This document shows positions 34,710 to 46,746 of a DNA stretch of 51,105 nucleotides, piece after piece. Origin of the DNA: Hymenoscyphus infarciens (taxonomy: Eukaryota; Ascomycota; Leotiomycetes; Helotiales; Helotiaceae); NCBI GenBank assembly GCA_001414345.1, contig LLCB01000372.1:1-51105 (forward strand), read 5' to 3'. Made by a program: the position numbers and the translations under genes. Each line of letters begins with the position of its first letter. Positions within the stretch are counted from its first letter, which is position 1. The notes below the pieces were generated by a model that searched no databases, was not told the DNA's origin, and worked only from the letters and a program-made list of their open reading frames with translations.

Positions 34710-36303
34710 TTGATTGGATTAATCAACTTGACGACCTTCCAAAGTAACAACTTGAAGAAGAAGCCGGAATTGTTTCACAATCCCAAAACTTTATGTCTTG
34801 ATCTGCACCGCTATCCTGTTCCAACCACTATCATTCCAAGTCCTTTAGAGCCGCAAGCTGTTTTCTGTTTCCCATTTCATACTTCCTTGCCCAGAAGATG
34901 TTTCTCTCATTCCAACAAATTTTGTGGATATGTACACTTGAATGACTTCGTTGCTAGGTTGGGCGTAAACACGCCGGAGGTTAATGTAGTCAAAATATTT
35001 GAATCGTTCCCCAAAATCACCTCCATTATACTGTTCAGTGGTCCATGTAATGACTACCGCTGCTCACATGAGTACAGTCGCACATGGTCTCCTGATTGCT
35101 CACTGCTAGACAAGAGGCTCAGAGGACATTCCATAGAGAAAGGCCTTCTGATAACTCACTTCCATGCAGTTGCAAAGTTCCCACACATTAGGATATCACA
35201 GGTTGCAATTCAAGGTCATTGGACACGGATTCCCTATCGAGATAATTGTGCTTTTCAGGGCGATGCCCATATCCCAGGTTTGTTGAACATCTTAGGCTTC
35301 CTCTTTTCCAATTCTTCAATTGCTCGCTCAGAGCCGAATACTGCTAACTTAAAATCCGAAAACAGGATCGATCAAGCACTACTTTGACGACTTCAAGGCT
35401 GCACGCCAATGGGTTGAAAGAAGACCCTGCATTCAATATAATGCTTTCTATGGCCTCACCCCGGGACTTCTTGCCCTCACCGTGTCCGTATTCAAAAACC
35501 TGACAAATCTTGATATACTTCTTGAGCCGGACCCTGAGATTCCACAACGTATGTGGGATGGCTGGGACGACGAGACTCATCCGGTAGCCAGTGCTCGATG
35601 GGCAGATGTTCCTAAGATACTAGAAGCACTTACTGCTCTCGCGCATCTCTCACTAGACCTCGGCATACATAGACCAATCGATCAGTAGCATGCATTTGTA
35701 TATATCCACGACGATCTCGGTGTACTGTTCGACGCCTCTTGCCTCACGTTCCCCAATCTCAAAACTCAGAAATTGGCCCATTTCCGAACAATGCCAACGA
35801 CTCTTTCTGGTCTGTTACGAAGGCATCCTGGTGTTAATCACTTGTCCTTGATAGAAGCTATCGAAGTCACAACTCCTTCCAATACCTCCATATATCATAA
35901 CTACGACGCATGGCCAAATTCAGCTTCGGGTGCAGAGCAACTCGTGGAAGATATGAGAGCTCTTGCCCTAGAAAGATTGCATCTCGCTGGCATTGAAGTC
36001 TTCGATTTCAATTGCAGCATCGCCGGGTCCGAGAACCACGATCTTCATCTCAGTAGAATACTGGATTACAATCAACATGGTTATGGTGGTAATCCCATGA
36101 CCTTGGCTGGATTTGAAGAATGCATGGAAATGGATGAAGACTTTTGGGAAAGTCATTCATGGGATGTGTGGAACAGGGAATTTGCTACAAAGGAACGCAA
36201 GGAATTAGTTCTGTGGAAAGGTTATCTTCCTTGGTGGCAACTTAGGGCCGTCAAAGCAGCTCGGGATGCCAGGGAAGTGGAGCGCCGGGCACAATACATA
36301 TAG
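34710..36303 (+). pseudogene. Disrupted LRR/F-box-like protein gene
   Basis: Frame open from 34710 to a GTTTGT donor at 35278; an 88-bp intron with the branch TGCTAACTT ends at 35365. The same frame then continues to 36303, about 500 codons in all, except for a single TAG at 35686-35688. The frame is open for about 200 codons beyond it. CAG-to-TAG is a C-to-T change at CpA, as RIP makes. No in-frame ATG exists in the first exon, so the start must lie in an unseen upstream exon or the 5' end is lost. Leu-rich stretches (KNLTNLDILLEP, FPNLKT) recall F-box/LRR-like proteins of leotiomycetes, but no F-box is visible. A sequencing error or an unusual intron across the stop is possible; I found no splice pair that restores the frame. 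Confidence 0.6.
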
Positions 36304-37380
36304 AAATTTGGGAGTTTGATATACAAGTTGTTTTTTGTTTCTGCGGGGGGTCCTACCAGCGATTTTTGAATTGAAAACATTGATACCCAGTTGTTTTCTC
36401 GCTCGCCATATTGTAAGAACAGGATTTTCTGGAGAATACAAAGTTGTATCAACAAACCAGGATCTTATGCTGGCTGTGTTTTTAACTTTACTTGTCTTCA
36501 TCGGCGTTCAAGTAAGACATGGTAACAGTGGGTGTCACTACTCCGTGCTCACGGTCTAAAATCGCTAAAAACATACTCAAAATCAGCGACTTGTCCTACT
36601 AATTATAAAAGAACGCTTCTATTAATTTATTTAAAAACTTAGAATAGAGCTTTAAGTAACTAGATACTTGGGTTTACTTATCTTTTTTATATAATAGCGT
36701 AACTTATAGTAGGTTCTTAAAAAATCTCTTAGAGGATTTATTAGTAAAATATTAGTTTTTAAAAAATATATAATAAAATAATAAACGCTTTATTATACTC
36801 TAATTTAAATAGAATATTTTATTTAAAACTTAATAAATAAAAATATAAAATAAGATTTATTTAATAGAACTTATCGAGTTCTTAAATCTAGTTTCTAGAA
36901 AAGCTACTACTAAATATCTAAAGATTTTTAGTAAAAACTAGAATATAGAAGATATAATTATATTTCAAAGATTAAATATAAGTTTAAGATATATATTAAT
37001 AGTAGGAAGCTATTAGAGTATTTTTAATAGCAAAGGTAGGGAGTTATTAGAGGCTAGTTAAGGTGTTTTTGGTATATTAAAAAGTGTACTCGAGTACGTA
37101 GTGCTCTCTCACCTAGAAGGCGCGGGTGAGAGTGGAGCCGAACGATTGATTAGAGGGAAAAAGAAATTCCCTCCAATCAAAAATGTAAACCAGCATCTCG
37201 GGAACTTCCCCCTCCCTGCTTACGCCTGGTGAGATTTTAGGGCCCATATTTCAAGCAATAAGCGCAGCTCGACGACCTCGGTCAAATACTAGTACACCCT
37301 TAAAGAAATCCTTCTCAATCCCCATTCATTGACTCGGAGACTCATTCCCCAATCCTAAACTCAACACCATCGCTCTCAAA
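36304..37380. repeat. Second RIP-mutated AT-rich island and FAD gene promoter
   Basis: About 36570-37085 is TA-rich with almost no CpA/TpG, like 1-7450. The fragments of frame are full of stops and not assignable to a family. From about 37090 the composition returns to normal and forms the promoter and leader of the FAD monooxygenase. Confidence 0.7.
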
Positions 37381-39269
37381 ATGTCCAAACCAGCCAAACC
37401 CCGAGAATTCCGCGTAATCCTAGTAGGCGGCTCCGTGGCCGGTCTGACAATGGCCCATATGCTCTCGCAAGCAAACATAAATTACATACTTCTCGAAGCA
37501 AGAGATACGCTTTCGCCGCAGCTGGGGGCGGGGATAGTACTTATGCCTAATGGATCGAGGATTTTGGATCAACTTGGGGTTTTGGATCCGATGAAGGGGT
37601 TTCTTACGAGGATGGCGGTGCAGTATCGGAGGAAGAGTGATGGGACTTTAATCAATCGTCAGGATTGGCCGACATTGGTGGAGGATAGGTGTGTTCTCCA
37701 TTCGTCCTTTTTTGTGTTGTGACCTTATTTTTGTTTTTGTTTTTTTGGTGGTTGACGAAAAGGGGGGACTGGGCTGATTGTGACAAGATTGGGATACCAA
37801 TTGGGAATTGCGGAGAGAAGAACCTTTTTGCTTAGTCTTTATGAGCAATTGGAGGATAAGTCTAAGATTCATTTGAATAAGAAGATTCTTTCTTTTGAGC
37901 ACGGGAAGGATGAGGTCAGGGTGAAGTGTCAGGATGGGAGCGAGTTTGTGGGCGATCTTGTTGTGGGGGTTGATGGAGTGCATAGTCGGACGAGACAGGA
38001 GATGCAGAGGATTGCTGAGGAGGAGGCTCCGGGGTTGATGGAGAGGGATTTGAATAGTAAGTTTTTTTTTGTTTATTGGAGTCTAGAAAGATTCAATTCT
38101 GCTTTCTCGGATTTCGTTCAAAGACTCATGTCGGGATTTGGGTCGTTAAAAGAGTTGAGCTTATTCGATCCTTTCCAGAAGGAAGGGGAGGATCAAGTCA
38201 ATACTCATGGAGATGTCGAAATAAGTACTGACGTGGCCTCAGAGGTCTCAGCAGAATACAACGCCATCTTCGGAATATCAACCTTCATCTCCTCCCTCTC
38301 CCCCGGAGACGGCCACATCTCCTCCGACATCAACAGATCCTCTCTAGCGTTCGTTTCCAAACATGGTCTCCCGCAATGGTTCTTTTTCTCCAAGCTAGAC
38401 AAAAAGTACTTCGGCCAAGACATTCCTCGATATACCAAAGAAGATATGGAAAAACAAGTTGCGGAGTATGGAGACTTCCACTTCACGGATAAGATTACCC
38501 TGAAGGACTTGATGAAGAATACGACTGCTATTTCTTACCTGCCGCTTGAGGAGGCGAATCATGAGTTTTGGAGTTGGGGGAGGGTCGTTTGTGTTGGGGA
38601 TAGTATTCATAAGATGACGCCTAATGTGAGTGTTCTTCAAGATGATTTCTAACGTTCGAGTACTAATTCAGGACTAAGATGGGACAAGGCGGAAATCGTA
38701 AGAAACTTGAAAGCCCCGGTCTCCCCGTGATGGAAGTACTAACAAATTTCTCTTCACAGAAGCAATCGAAAGTGCTGCAACACTAACAAACTGTCTCTTC
38801 TCCCTTCTCAAAACCAACCCACATCCAACGACATCTCAAATCACCACCACTCTCAAGAAATACCAAGACCTCCGAGTTCGAAGATCAAAGATGTTCGTCA
38901 AACTCTCTGGAATGGTAACACGAGATGATGCACTCGAAACTTTGAAACACACCATACGATTCCTTTATTTGCCACCTTTGGATGTGGAGCAGGCCACTAG
39001 TAAGTCTAAACCAAACTCCCAAAAATAGAGAAAGGCGAGAGAACGGGGTCGAGAGAGCGGAAAAGCTGATGAAATTACCGATGTACAACTTGGCTTGTAC
39101 ACTACTGCTTCATATTTGGAATTCTTACCACAGCCGAAACGAATTGTTGGGAATAAATACTGGGCATTGGATGAGGAGAGTGAGGTTGTGAAGAAGAATG
39201 CGGAGACTAGAGCTAGGTATGTGTCCCCAACATTGAGGAGCAACTTCAACTAACCTAACTAGATTGTGA
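37381..39269 (+). CDS. FAD-dependent monooxygenase, 462 aa
   Basis: Seven exons: 37381-37688, 37788-38056, 38243-38625, 38679-38697, 38760-38999, 39054-39216, 39263-39269; phases consistent. The N-terminal dinucleotide fold reads VILVGGSVAGLT with acidic partner LLEARD. The DG motif is GVDGVHSRTR, and the GD motif GDSIHKMTPN (about 311-320) continues into GQGGN on a 19-nt exon. These define a group A flavoprotein hydroxylase, close to those of fungal secondary metabolism (PaxM type). The substrate is unknown. No partner enzymes (PKS, NRPS, terpene cyclase) are in the window, so it appears to be a lone gene. The third intron (38057-38242, 186 bp) is a multiple of three without stops, so retaining it would add 62 residues. 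The acceptor of intron 5 at 39053 is weakly supported. Confidence 0.88.
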
Positions 39270-40358
39270 ATAATTCCAAGTATTTTCGATGGGTGTTGAT
39301 GTTTATAATGTACTGTACTATACATGGGGTTAGATTTAGACAGTCAGATAGTCAGACTTGGGTGAAAAAGAAGGACTTTGGACATCCATAAGCGAAGTGC
39401 GATGTTGCTGGTGGTATTTTGTTCCCATGAACTGAACAGAGCCCAAATGGAATTCAATGGCAGTTCCGTAATTGACCAATTCTGCAATTATAGTTCAACC
39501 CTTTGCGAGACCCAAACTACCTATACTTAGTTTAAGTATTCCCGACGTCTTGAATTCTCTACATTAGACGAGTAACCTCTAAATAAGTACCTTATACTAA
39601 CTACTTTTAAAGAGTAATAAACTCATATTACTTGATTTAATTATTCTAGATAGCCTCGATCATTCTTGCTAAACAAGTGCTATCAGATATTATGGAACAA
39701 ATATAGATATTGTCTAGGAAATTTAGGGCAATCGAGAAAACCCCTGAGAAATCCCCTTTCTCATTCTTCACGAACAATACTTCCAACAACGCCTCGAACG
39801 CGTTCCCAATGAGGTAAATGTACTCGGAAGAAAGACCGTTTCCCTTACTTTGTACTATATAGTCTTGATGGCCTCTAGACTTTATTTACTTAACCTTGTT
39901 CTTCTAAACATCCTTCAAATGTATAACTGTCTGAAAGGTAACAGACGCACTACTTAATTCACTTGGGTGCTCACATAATGGGTCAGTTCTGCAAAAAGGA
40001 TACCAGTTGCAAACTTCAACCAACCAGGACTTCGAAGGCAAATCAAGACTTGTATTGAGAATTTCAAAGTGTTTCCACCACTGGACACCGCACCTGGAAT
40101 TGACACGGCAAGCTTTTTTTGTGTAGATTCATATGTATTCTAGCTTAATAATATCGAAAACACAAGAAAATACAGGCAAGCAAAACGGCAGTAGCAATTC
40201 ATCGAGCATAAGTACTCATGTAGGTAAAATACATACAAGCGAAAAGAGCGAAATATATACAGAAAGGCACTCAGTACCACCCACCAATCCAACTGCTCAC
40301 CCCCCAAGAGGTCCTGTCCTCATGCTATCACAAGATTCCGAGAACCATCCATAAGGGC
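39270..40358. other. Intergenic between convergent genes
   Basis: About 1.1 kb. The part 39500-39660 is AT-rich and somewhat RIP-like. I see no gene. The 3' UTR of the rhamnogalacturonase gene lies at the right. Confidence 0.55.
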
Positions 40359-42115
40359 TCAATGCCCAAGAAGCGTACTGGCAGGTACTTTGCCAGGAAA
40401 GAAAGTAGTAGGAATCGTAGGGATCGGAATACTAGCCGTGATAGCCAGGGTATTCAATTGTCCCGGCATAGTAGGAGCCGCATAATTACTTCTATTCTCT
40501 TCGTCAGCACACCTCTCCCATTACCCATCCCGTCCCCCTCGAACATCAAGAATTGAAAAGCAAGCAAGGAACAAGCAAAACTTACGGCGCAGAACCAACA
40601 GTAACCGTTTTGGTATAAGCCCCACTCCCACTCCCACTCCCCAGACAAGCCCCCGACCCAAAACTATTCTGACACTTATAAAGTATCGAACTTCCCGCTT
40701 CAGTCCACATCGCGAAATCATTAATCTTCATATCTGTGCAAGGAACGCTGCTGGGACAGAGGACTTGGATTGGAGCTCTCTGGACGCCGTTCGTGGCTGT
40801 GCCTCGCCAATCGCTGAAGCTGATATTTTTGTAGGAGACGCCGTCACCGTCCGCTTTTGTCCTGTTACGGAGGTTTGTAAATGAGAATAGGTGATGAATG
40901 CGACTTGAAGAGGTACTTTAGAGGGAGATTCACGTACATTGAGGACCAGAATCCATCGAGGTTTAGACTGTAGGCGTTGGTGTGGCCGATGAAGTTGTTA
41001 AATTGGCAATTGGTGACACTTCCACTGCCGCCGTTTGATTTGATCATGTACATTTGGTTTGATTGCCAGGTGTAGATGTTTTGGTAGAGGATGTTGGATA
41101 TCTCTGCGCAATGGCCGTTGGTTATCCGCTTCCACAATCACTGCCGGATATGAACTTACGAGTATTCGCTCCCAGGGATCCCATCGCACACCCACCACTC
41201 CAATTGCAGTTGATGTTTTCAATCAAAATGTTGTTGGCAGGACTCTTCACAGTCACACATTCGTCCTTGTTGGAAACTTCAACGTCGTGGACATGGATGT
41301 TGCTTCCCCATATATCGATCCCGTCAAGTCCACCCCGATTACCTCCTCGAATGATCATATTATAGACCTCCCCGTTGCTTGAGTTGTCTATGACAAAATG
41401 GAACGCAGGAGCTATTCTAGGATTAGCTTGTGCCATAATTTTCAAAAGGGATACTGACAATCAACAAATGCGATATCATGGACTGAGAAGTCTTTTGTTC
41501 CGACAAGTCTGAGAATACGAGGTCCGTATGTATCCTCTGAAATCTATGAGCTTGGCAGAATAGAAGGAAGTGGAGTGGGGGACGTTACGCGCATGGAATG
41601 TGTACCCATTGCCTTGGACAGCTCCTTTGGATGTACTACTATAAAACTCGAAATCGGTCCCTTTCTCAACTATGATCATGTGGCCTCCAGCAGTTCTTCA
41701 TCCATCATTAGCAATGCCATCTCAATTCGAAAGACGATATGTTCATGTACCCGGTCCTGTAAATGATCCCATCAAGTTGAAGAGCAAAAGCTTTCCCTCC
41801 AGTCATGGTAACCCAGGTAGACATTCCGTAATCACCGGGTGGTACATAAACTGCCACTAGTTAGTCGTATAGATGGTATTGGTGGTTTGATATGGCCTTA
41901 CCTGTTCCTCCATTCTTGCAAGCCGCAAATGCGGATGCTAATGGTGGTCCAATGTCGGAGGTTTTGCTTGCAACACCCCCGTAACTGAGAACACTGCAAA
42001 CTTTCGTCGCTCTCTTAGCTTCACGAGTAGTAGTCGGCCCCACTCGTCCGGATAACTGTGCAGTCACCAAAGAGGAAAGAAAAGCAAGACCCCAAAGCAA
42101 TGAATTGACCTTCAT
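40359..42115 (-). CDS. rhgA: Secreted rhamnogalacturonase A (GH28), 443 aa
   Basis: Eight exons in coding order: 42115-41902, 41856-41751, 41695-41589, 41536-41459, 41411-41160, 41103-40938, 40861-40586, 40491-40359; phases consistent, 443 aa, close to known fungal RhgA length. A signal peptide ([14 protein letters not shown]) ends near residue 19. The GH28 beta-helix core carries [47 protein letters not shown] and [13 protein letters not shown], the rhamnogalacturonase rather than polygalacturonase pattern. Acidic residues in LDGIDIW and NKDEC supply the catalytic site. The C-terminus has a GSGSGSG linker and a Pro/Thr tail. It hydrolyses the GalA-Rha bonds of rhamnogalacturonan I in plant cell-wall pectin, outside the cell. 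Introns are 45-94 bp. Confidence 0.93.
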
Positions 42116-42283
42116 GATTTCGGTAGCGCGATGGAACGTGAACGAGATGGACGACCAAAGCCAACAAAAAGAACTCGGGGTCGGAATTATCTATGTATTT
42201 AATCAAGCACGACCCCCGGCATCCAAATTCTCAGGGCTATAAATTCAATAACTCCATGAATTCTCCGTTGTGGAAAAACTGAT

Positions 42284-42297
42284 GCGGCAGTAAATAT
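42284..42297 (-). repeat. Dispersed repeat fragment (site 3, inverted)
   Basis: GCGGCAGTAAATAT is the reverse complement of the 14-base core shared by 23270-23286 and nearly by 13041-13057. It lies about 170 bp upstream of the rhgA ATG. Confidence 0.35.
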
Positions 42298-42600
42298 AGC
42301 CTCATTTTTGAACGTTAGTAGCCAATCGGCACATTTACCCCGCAAAACGAACTGATCACACGAATTGCCGTCAAATACCTATATTTGGGCCTATATAACA
42401 AGAACATCGATCAAGAGGTCGAAAAGGAGATGATGATCCCTTGAAGAAAAGCTACAAGCGGCCTTGTCTTGTGTGGTGGTTCATCGAAGCCCGCACCGCA
42501 CGCAGCGGACCAGACGACGGGAGACTCTGAGCGCCCAAGGCACCGGCAGAACGCGCCACTTTCCTTCCAACCTGAAAAGAGAAGAGAGCGAGAAAAGTTT

Positions 42601-42624
42601 GAAGCCGTGAAGCCGTGAAGCCGA
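42601..42624. repeat. Three copies of GAAGCCGT
   Basis: An 8-bp tandem repeat; the last copy ends in A instead of T. Confidence 0.85.
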
Positions 42625-42690
42625 AAGGGGGCGTTTATACTCGGCGCTAATCCATTTTCGGTCGCGAGGTCTATTCAAGCTTAAGGAAGG

Positions 42691-42736
42691 AACGACTAGG
42701 AACGACTAGGAACGACTAGAACGACTAGAAACGACC
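42691..42736. repeat. 10-bp tandem repeat (AACGACTAGG), about 4.5 copies
   Basis: Two exact copies of AACGACTAGG, then copies drifting to AACGACTAGA and shortened units. It lies about 0.6 kb upstream of rhgA. Confidence 0.85.
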
Positions 42737-44189
42737 TTTTAAACTCGGTCCCTGAAAATCCGACCACGAGGGCGGGGGACTCGACGGGACCTTCTATTGA
42801 TCTTGAGAATCGTGTGTGTTAGGAACGACAAGCTTAAGCCAGACAAGGATAACTAAACAAATAGATCTTAAGACACTCGTGCTTACGAGGTTGTCAAATT
42901 AAAAAAAAGAAGAACACATTCCTACTAAACTATAAGATCACAATTGTTAGCAGGAATTACACAGGTCCAAAAGAGATATTTTTCCTCCGACAGATAGCCT
43001 GGAATATATGATATATGGACCGGAAAATTGAGAAGATAAAAACCTTTTAAGCCTTACACCTTATAGCACCGAAGCTGGGGCATCGAGTTCCCCGCCACCC
43101 CCAAAGTACCTTTATCGATCCCTCCATTTTCCCTACCTTCTCAAACGCCCTACATCCCCAGTGTCTATCCAGAGGAGTTATTTGTGGAGAAATAAAATCC
43201 GCAATCAACAATAGAATAGAGAGAGAAAAACGGCCGAGGTCAGATACCACAGGCGATGGCTCGACCAGGTCTACCTTAGGTTACCTGAAAAGAAATGCCT
43301 ATATTAGTCTAAAAGTTTTCAACAATTAAATTAAACTACCAAGACTTACTTACAAGAAGATTTCAAACTCAAATATCCCATGTCAAATTGACTTCATTGT
43401 CCCAGACCTACTGGAATAGTATTTAATATCGTGTAGCTCGTCTTAAATAGATTTATGAGAAATGTCGCAAGGACTCTTACTAGATAGCGAAGATATGAAA
43501 TCTCAAGTGTTCATGGTATATCCTGGCCACTAGCTACTTACAGATGATCACAATATTAGACAAATAGCCTAATTTTGACCGCATCTATGCCTAGGACAGC
43601 TCTTAAATTCTGTCCATCGATCATCGTTGTAAGAGCATCCTAGACTTCCAATCCCTTTTCGACTATTAGGTGGGTATCCTTGAAACGTTAACGGATGCTC
43701 TCACATCAAGCCTTTGGAAAGTTTCCTTATCCGTTCCGGAAGCATGTCACTCACAGAGGATGACCTGGCGCCTCGAATCCTGTTCGAGTGCCCCTCCCGA
43801 TAAGTAAGCCCGTATGAGCTGAAAAGCAAGAGGAAATATAGCTGGGGTGAATCTTCAGAGCCAGCTCTTTGCTAGCAGTGTCCTTTGCAGGCCAGCCTCA
43901 TAGTTGGCTCAAAGTAACGAAGAGGAAAGAAGCTCAAGGAAGATAAGTGAGTGAGGTGTTGACAGGGGGCTGTGGTAACGTGATACTCTCACAAATATTG
44001 TTGCCTGGTTGCCTGAGGCCCGCTAATAATTTCGAAGCAAAAGCTTTCCAACGCGACTTGAATAGGTTGATCGCGTTAATGACATAGAAGCGATACAAAA
44101 CCACCTAATTTTCTTGTCAAGTGCTTTTTATTTGTTGGGGTGCATAACGACTTGTTTACGAGCTACGACCACCCTCATTTTCTCCCAAC

Positions 44190-46050
44190 ATGGCGATGAG
44201 TGAGTACCTGACCAAGGACTCTGGAGACCTAAGCTAACTGATGCCTTGTAGATATTGATATGTCCCAGGGTATGCAAGAAAGGCAACTGGAGGTGGACCT
44301 TGTATGCTAACAAATATCTGCTACAGCTTCGGTCATCAAGGACGAACAAGGACGGCCATTCATCGTGGTTAGAGAGTAAGAAGTCCTCCCCCTTCCAGCG
44401 GGCTCACCATCATTAACTCCTTTGCAGTCAAGGAAAGAAGAAGCGCCAACACGGAAACGAAGCCGTCAAGTCACATATCCTCGCCGCCCGAACAGTAGCC
44501 AATATTGTCAAGACCTCATTAGGACCCCGCGGACTCGACAAGATCCTAATTTCCTCGGACGGAGACATCACAGTCACAAACGATGGCGCCACCATTCTGG
44601 GACAGATGGAGATTTCGAACCATGTGGCAAAGCTCCTTGTAGAGCTCTCGAAATCACAAGACGACGAGATTGGGGATGGCACAACGGGTGTGGTGGTTTT
44701 GGCAGGTGCATTATTGGAACAGGCTGCGGAACTCATCGACAAGGGAATCCACCCAATCCGAATAGCAGATGGTTACGATCAGGCTTGTGATATTGCGGTT
44801 GCAGAGTTGGAGAGGATCGCGGATACTATCGAGTTTACCAAAACACACAGAGAGAACTTGGTCAAGGTCTCAAGAACGAGTTTGGGAAGCAAGATCGTTT
44901 CCAAGGCCCACGACCAGTTTGCAAACATCGCAGTGGATGCTATTCTTTCCGTCGCGGATCTTGAACGCAAAGATGTCGATTTCGATTTGATCAAGGTTGA
45001 TGGAAAGGTTGGAGGATCACTCGAGGATTCTCTACTCATCCAGGGCGTAATTGTCGACAAGGACTTCTCCCACCCACAGATGCCGAGCGAGGTTCGAGAT
45101 GCCAAGATTGCTATCTTGACATGCGCCTTCGAGCCACCGAAGCCAAAGACCAAGCACAAGTTGGATATCACAAGTGTGGAGGAGTTCAAGAAATTACAGA
45201 ACTACGAGAAGGAGAAGTTTGAGGAGATGATCAAGCAGATCAAGGATACCGGTGCAAATCTTGTCATTTGTCAGTGGGGTTTCGATGACGAGGCAAACCA
45301 TCTCCTGCTCCAAAACAAACTACCCGCCGTCAGATGGGTAGGAGGACCAGAAATTGAGCTGATTGCTATTGCAACCAACGGTCGGATAGTACCCAGATTC
45401 GAGGACTTGTCAGCAGCAAAACTTGGCAAGGCCGGCATCGTCAAAGAGATGAGCTTTGGCACGACAAGAGAAAAGATGTTGGTGATTGAGGAGTGCGCAA
45501 ACACAAGAGCTGTCACGATTTTCGTCAGGGGCAGCAACAAGATGGTAATTATATCTTCTCTCAACCACGAGTGAAATATGCTTACATTGTTATTTAGATC
45601 ATCGATGAGGCCAAGCGCTCTCTTCACGATGCTCTTTGCGTTGTCCGAAATCTTGTCCGGGATAACCGTGTCGTTTACGGCGGTGGGGCAGCAGAAATTG
45701 CATGCTCCCTTGCCGTAGAAGATGCTGCTGTCAAATCGCCAGGACTTGAACAGTACGCTATGAGAGCATTTGCGGATGCTCTGGATGCTGTCCCAATGGC
45801 CCTCGCTGAGAATTCTGGATTATCACCTATCGAGACCCTTGCCAGTATCAAAAGTCGACAAGTTACTGAGAAGAACACCAGACTGGGAGTGGACTGTATG
45901 CAAACTGGAAGCAATGACATGAAAGATGCATTTGTCATTGATCCGTTGATTGGGAAGAGACAGCAGTTGATGCTGGCAACCCAACTTTGTCGCATGGTAC
46001 TGAAGGTCAATAATGTGATCATAGCAGGCAGCGATGAGAACGAATTCTGA
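44190..46050 (+). CDS. cct5: T-complex protein 1 subunit epsilon (CCT5), 548 aa
   Basis: Five exons: 44190-44199, 44252-44269, 44327-44375, 44428-45544, 45598-46050; phases consistent, 548 aa, the usual CCT5 length. Exon 1 is 10 nt and exon 2 is 18 nt, together coding most of MAMNIDMSQ. The group II chaperonin signatures are present: [21 protein letters not shown], the ATP-binding [18 protein letters not shown] and, in the C-terminal half, [29 protein letters not shown] follows the last intron. It forms one of the eight subunits of the cytosolic TRiC/CCT ring that folds actin and tubulin with ATP. The many tiny 5' exons make the start easy to miss; the chosen ATG matches the family N-terminus. 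Confidence 0.96.
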
Positions 46051-46746
46051 AAAGCACATGTACCATAGGTTTTTTATAGTAGATCAGGGGCATTTAACTA
46101 AAAGGTTCATTCCCTGACATTGTCCAAGAAAACAGCTTTGCAAGTATATTTTCTTTTTTGATTCAGCTAGCTTGCAATTCAAAGCTAATCTACTCATCTA
46201 TATAGGGGATTTGCTAAAGTGAAAACCTGTAAACTTAATAACGTCATGTACGCTACTTTTAATATCTCCCTCATTACTTACAGCTCACGCTAGCATCTCC
46301 TGCTTAGGCTGCTCTTTGTTTCCCAACTACTCCAAACCCCTGCGCGGATAGCTGCAGTATTCAAGCAATGAAATACTAGGGTTTGCAACCCTCAGCTGGT
46401 TGGTGGTCCTTAGTGCACGACTAGCGGCTGCACCCGCCCTATTGCCAATTGGCCAATTGACTCTCTAACAATAGGAAGCCAGATTTCTTGCCACAATACC
46501 TAAGGTTCAGCCAGCAATAGCCGAAATACTAGCGTGAATGCCTGGTAATTTCGGTTACACAAGGGTCTAAGTTTTCAATTTTTGTATGGACGTACCCTCA
46601 TCCTCTCTTCCATGTACACCGAAACTGACGCTGACTCAAAATCATCCTCAACCACAACCGCGTCTCGGTCTCGACTTTGATCTGGTTTCCACACGTCTGA
46701 TACCTTCCTCCATCCCGTCAAGGCTGTCGGATAGCTTTCTGACAAC
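46051..46746. other. Intergenic between CCT5 and the CCCH gene
   Basis: About 0.7 kb of CCT5 3' UTR and promoter of the next gene. Nothing else recognised. Confidence 0.6.

Larger units (their letters stand above)
42116..44189. other. Intergenic region upstream of rhgA and CCT5
   Basis: About 2.1 kb with divergent promoters. It contains tandem repeats at 42601-42624 and 42691-42736 and an inverted dispersed fragment at 42284-42297. No convincing gene or tRNA is seen. Confidence 0.55.

Noticed and set aside
37381..42115. Secondary-metabolite cluster around the FAD monooxygenase
   Set aside because: No backbone synthase, transporter or cluster regulator is present in the flanks; neighbours are a rhamnogalacturonase and a broken LRR-like gene.
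43760..43800. TTCGA-containing segment resembling a T arm
   Set aside because: Contains TCGAATCCTGTTCGAG but no matching D arm or acceptor stem.
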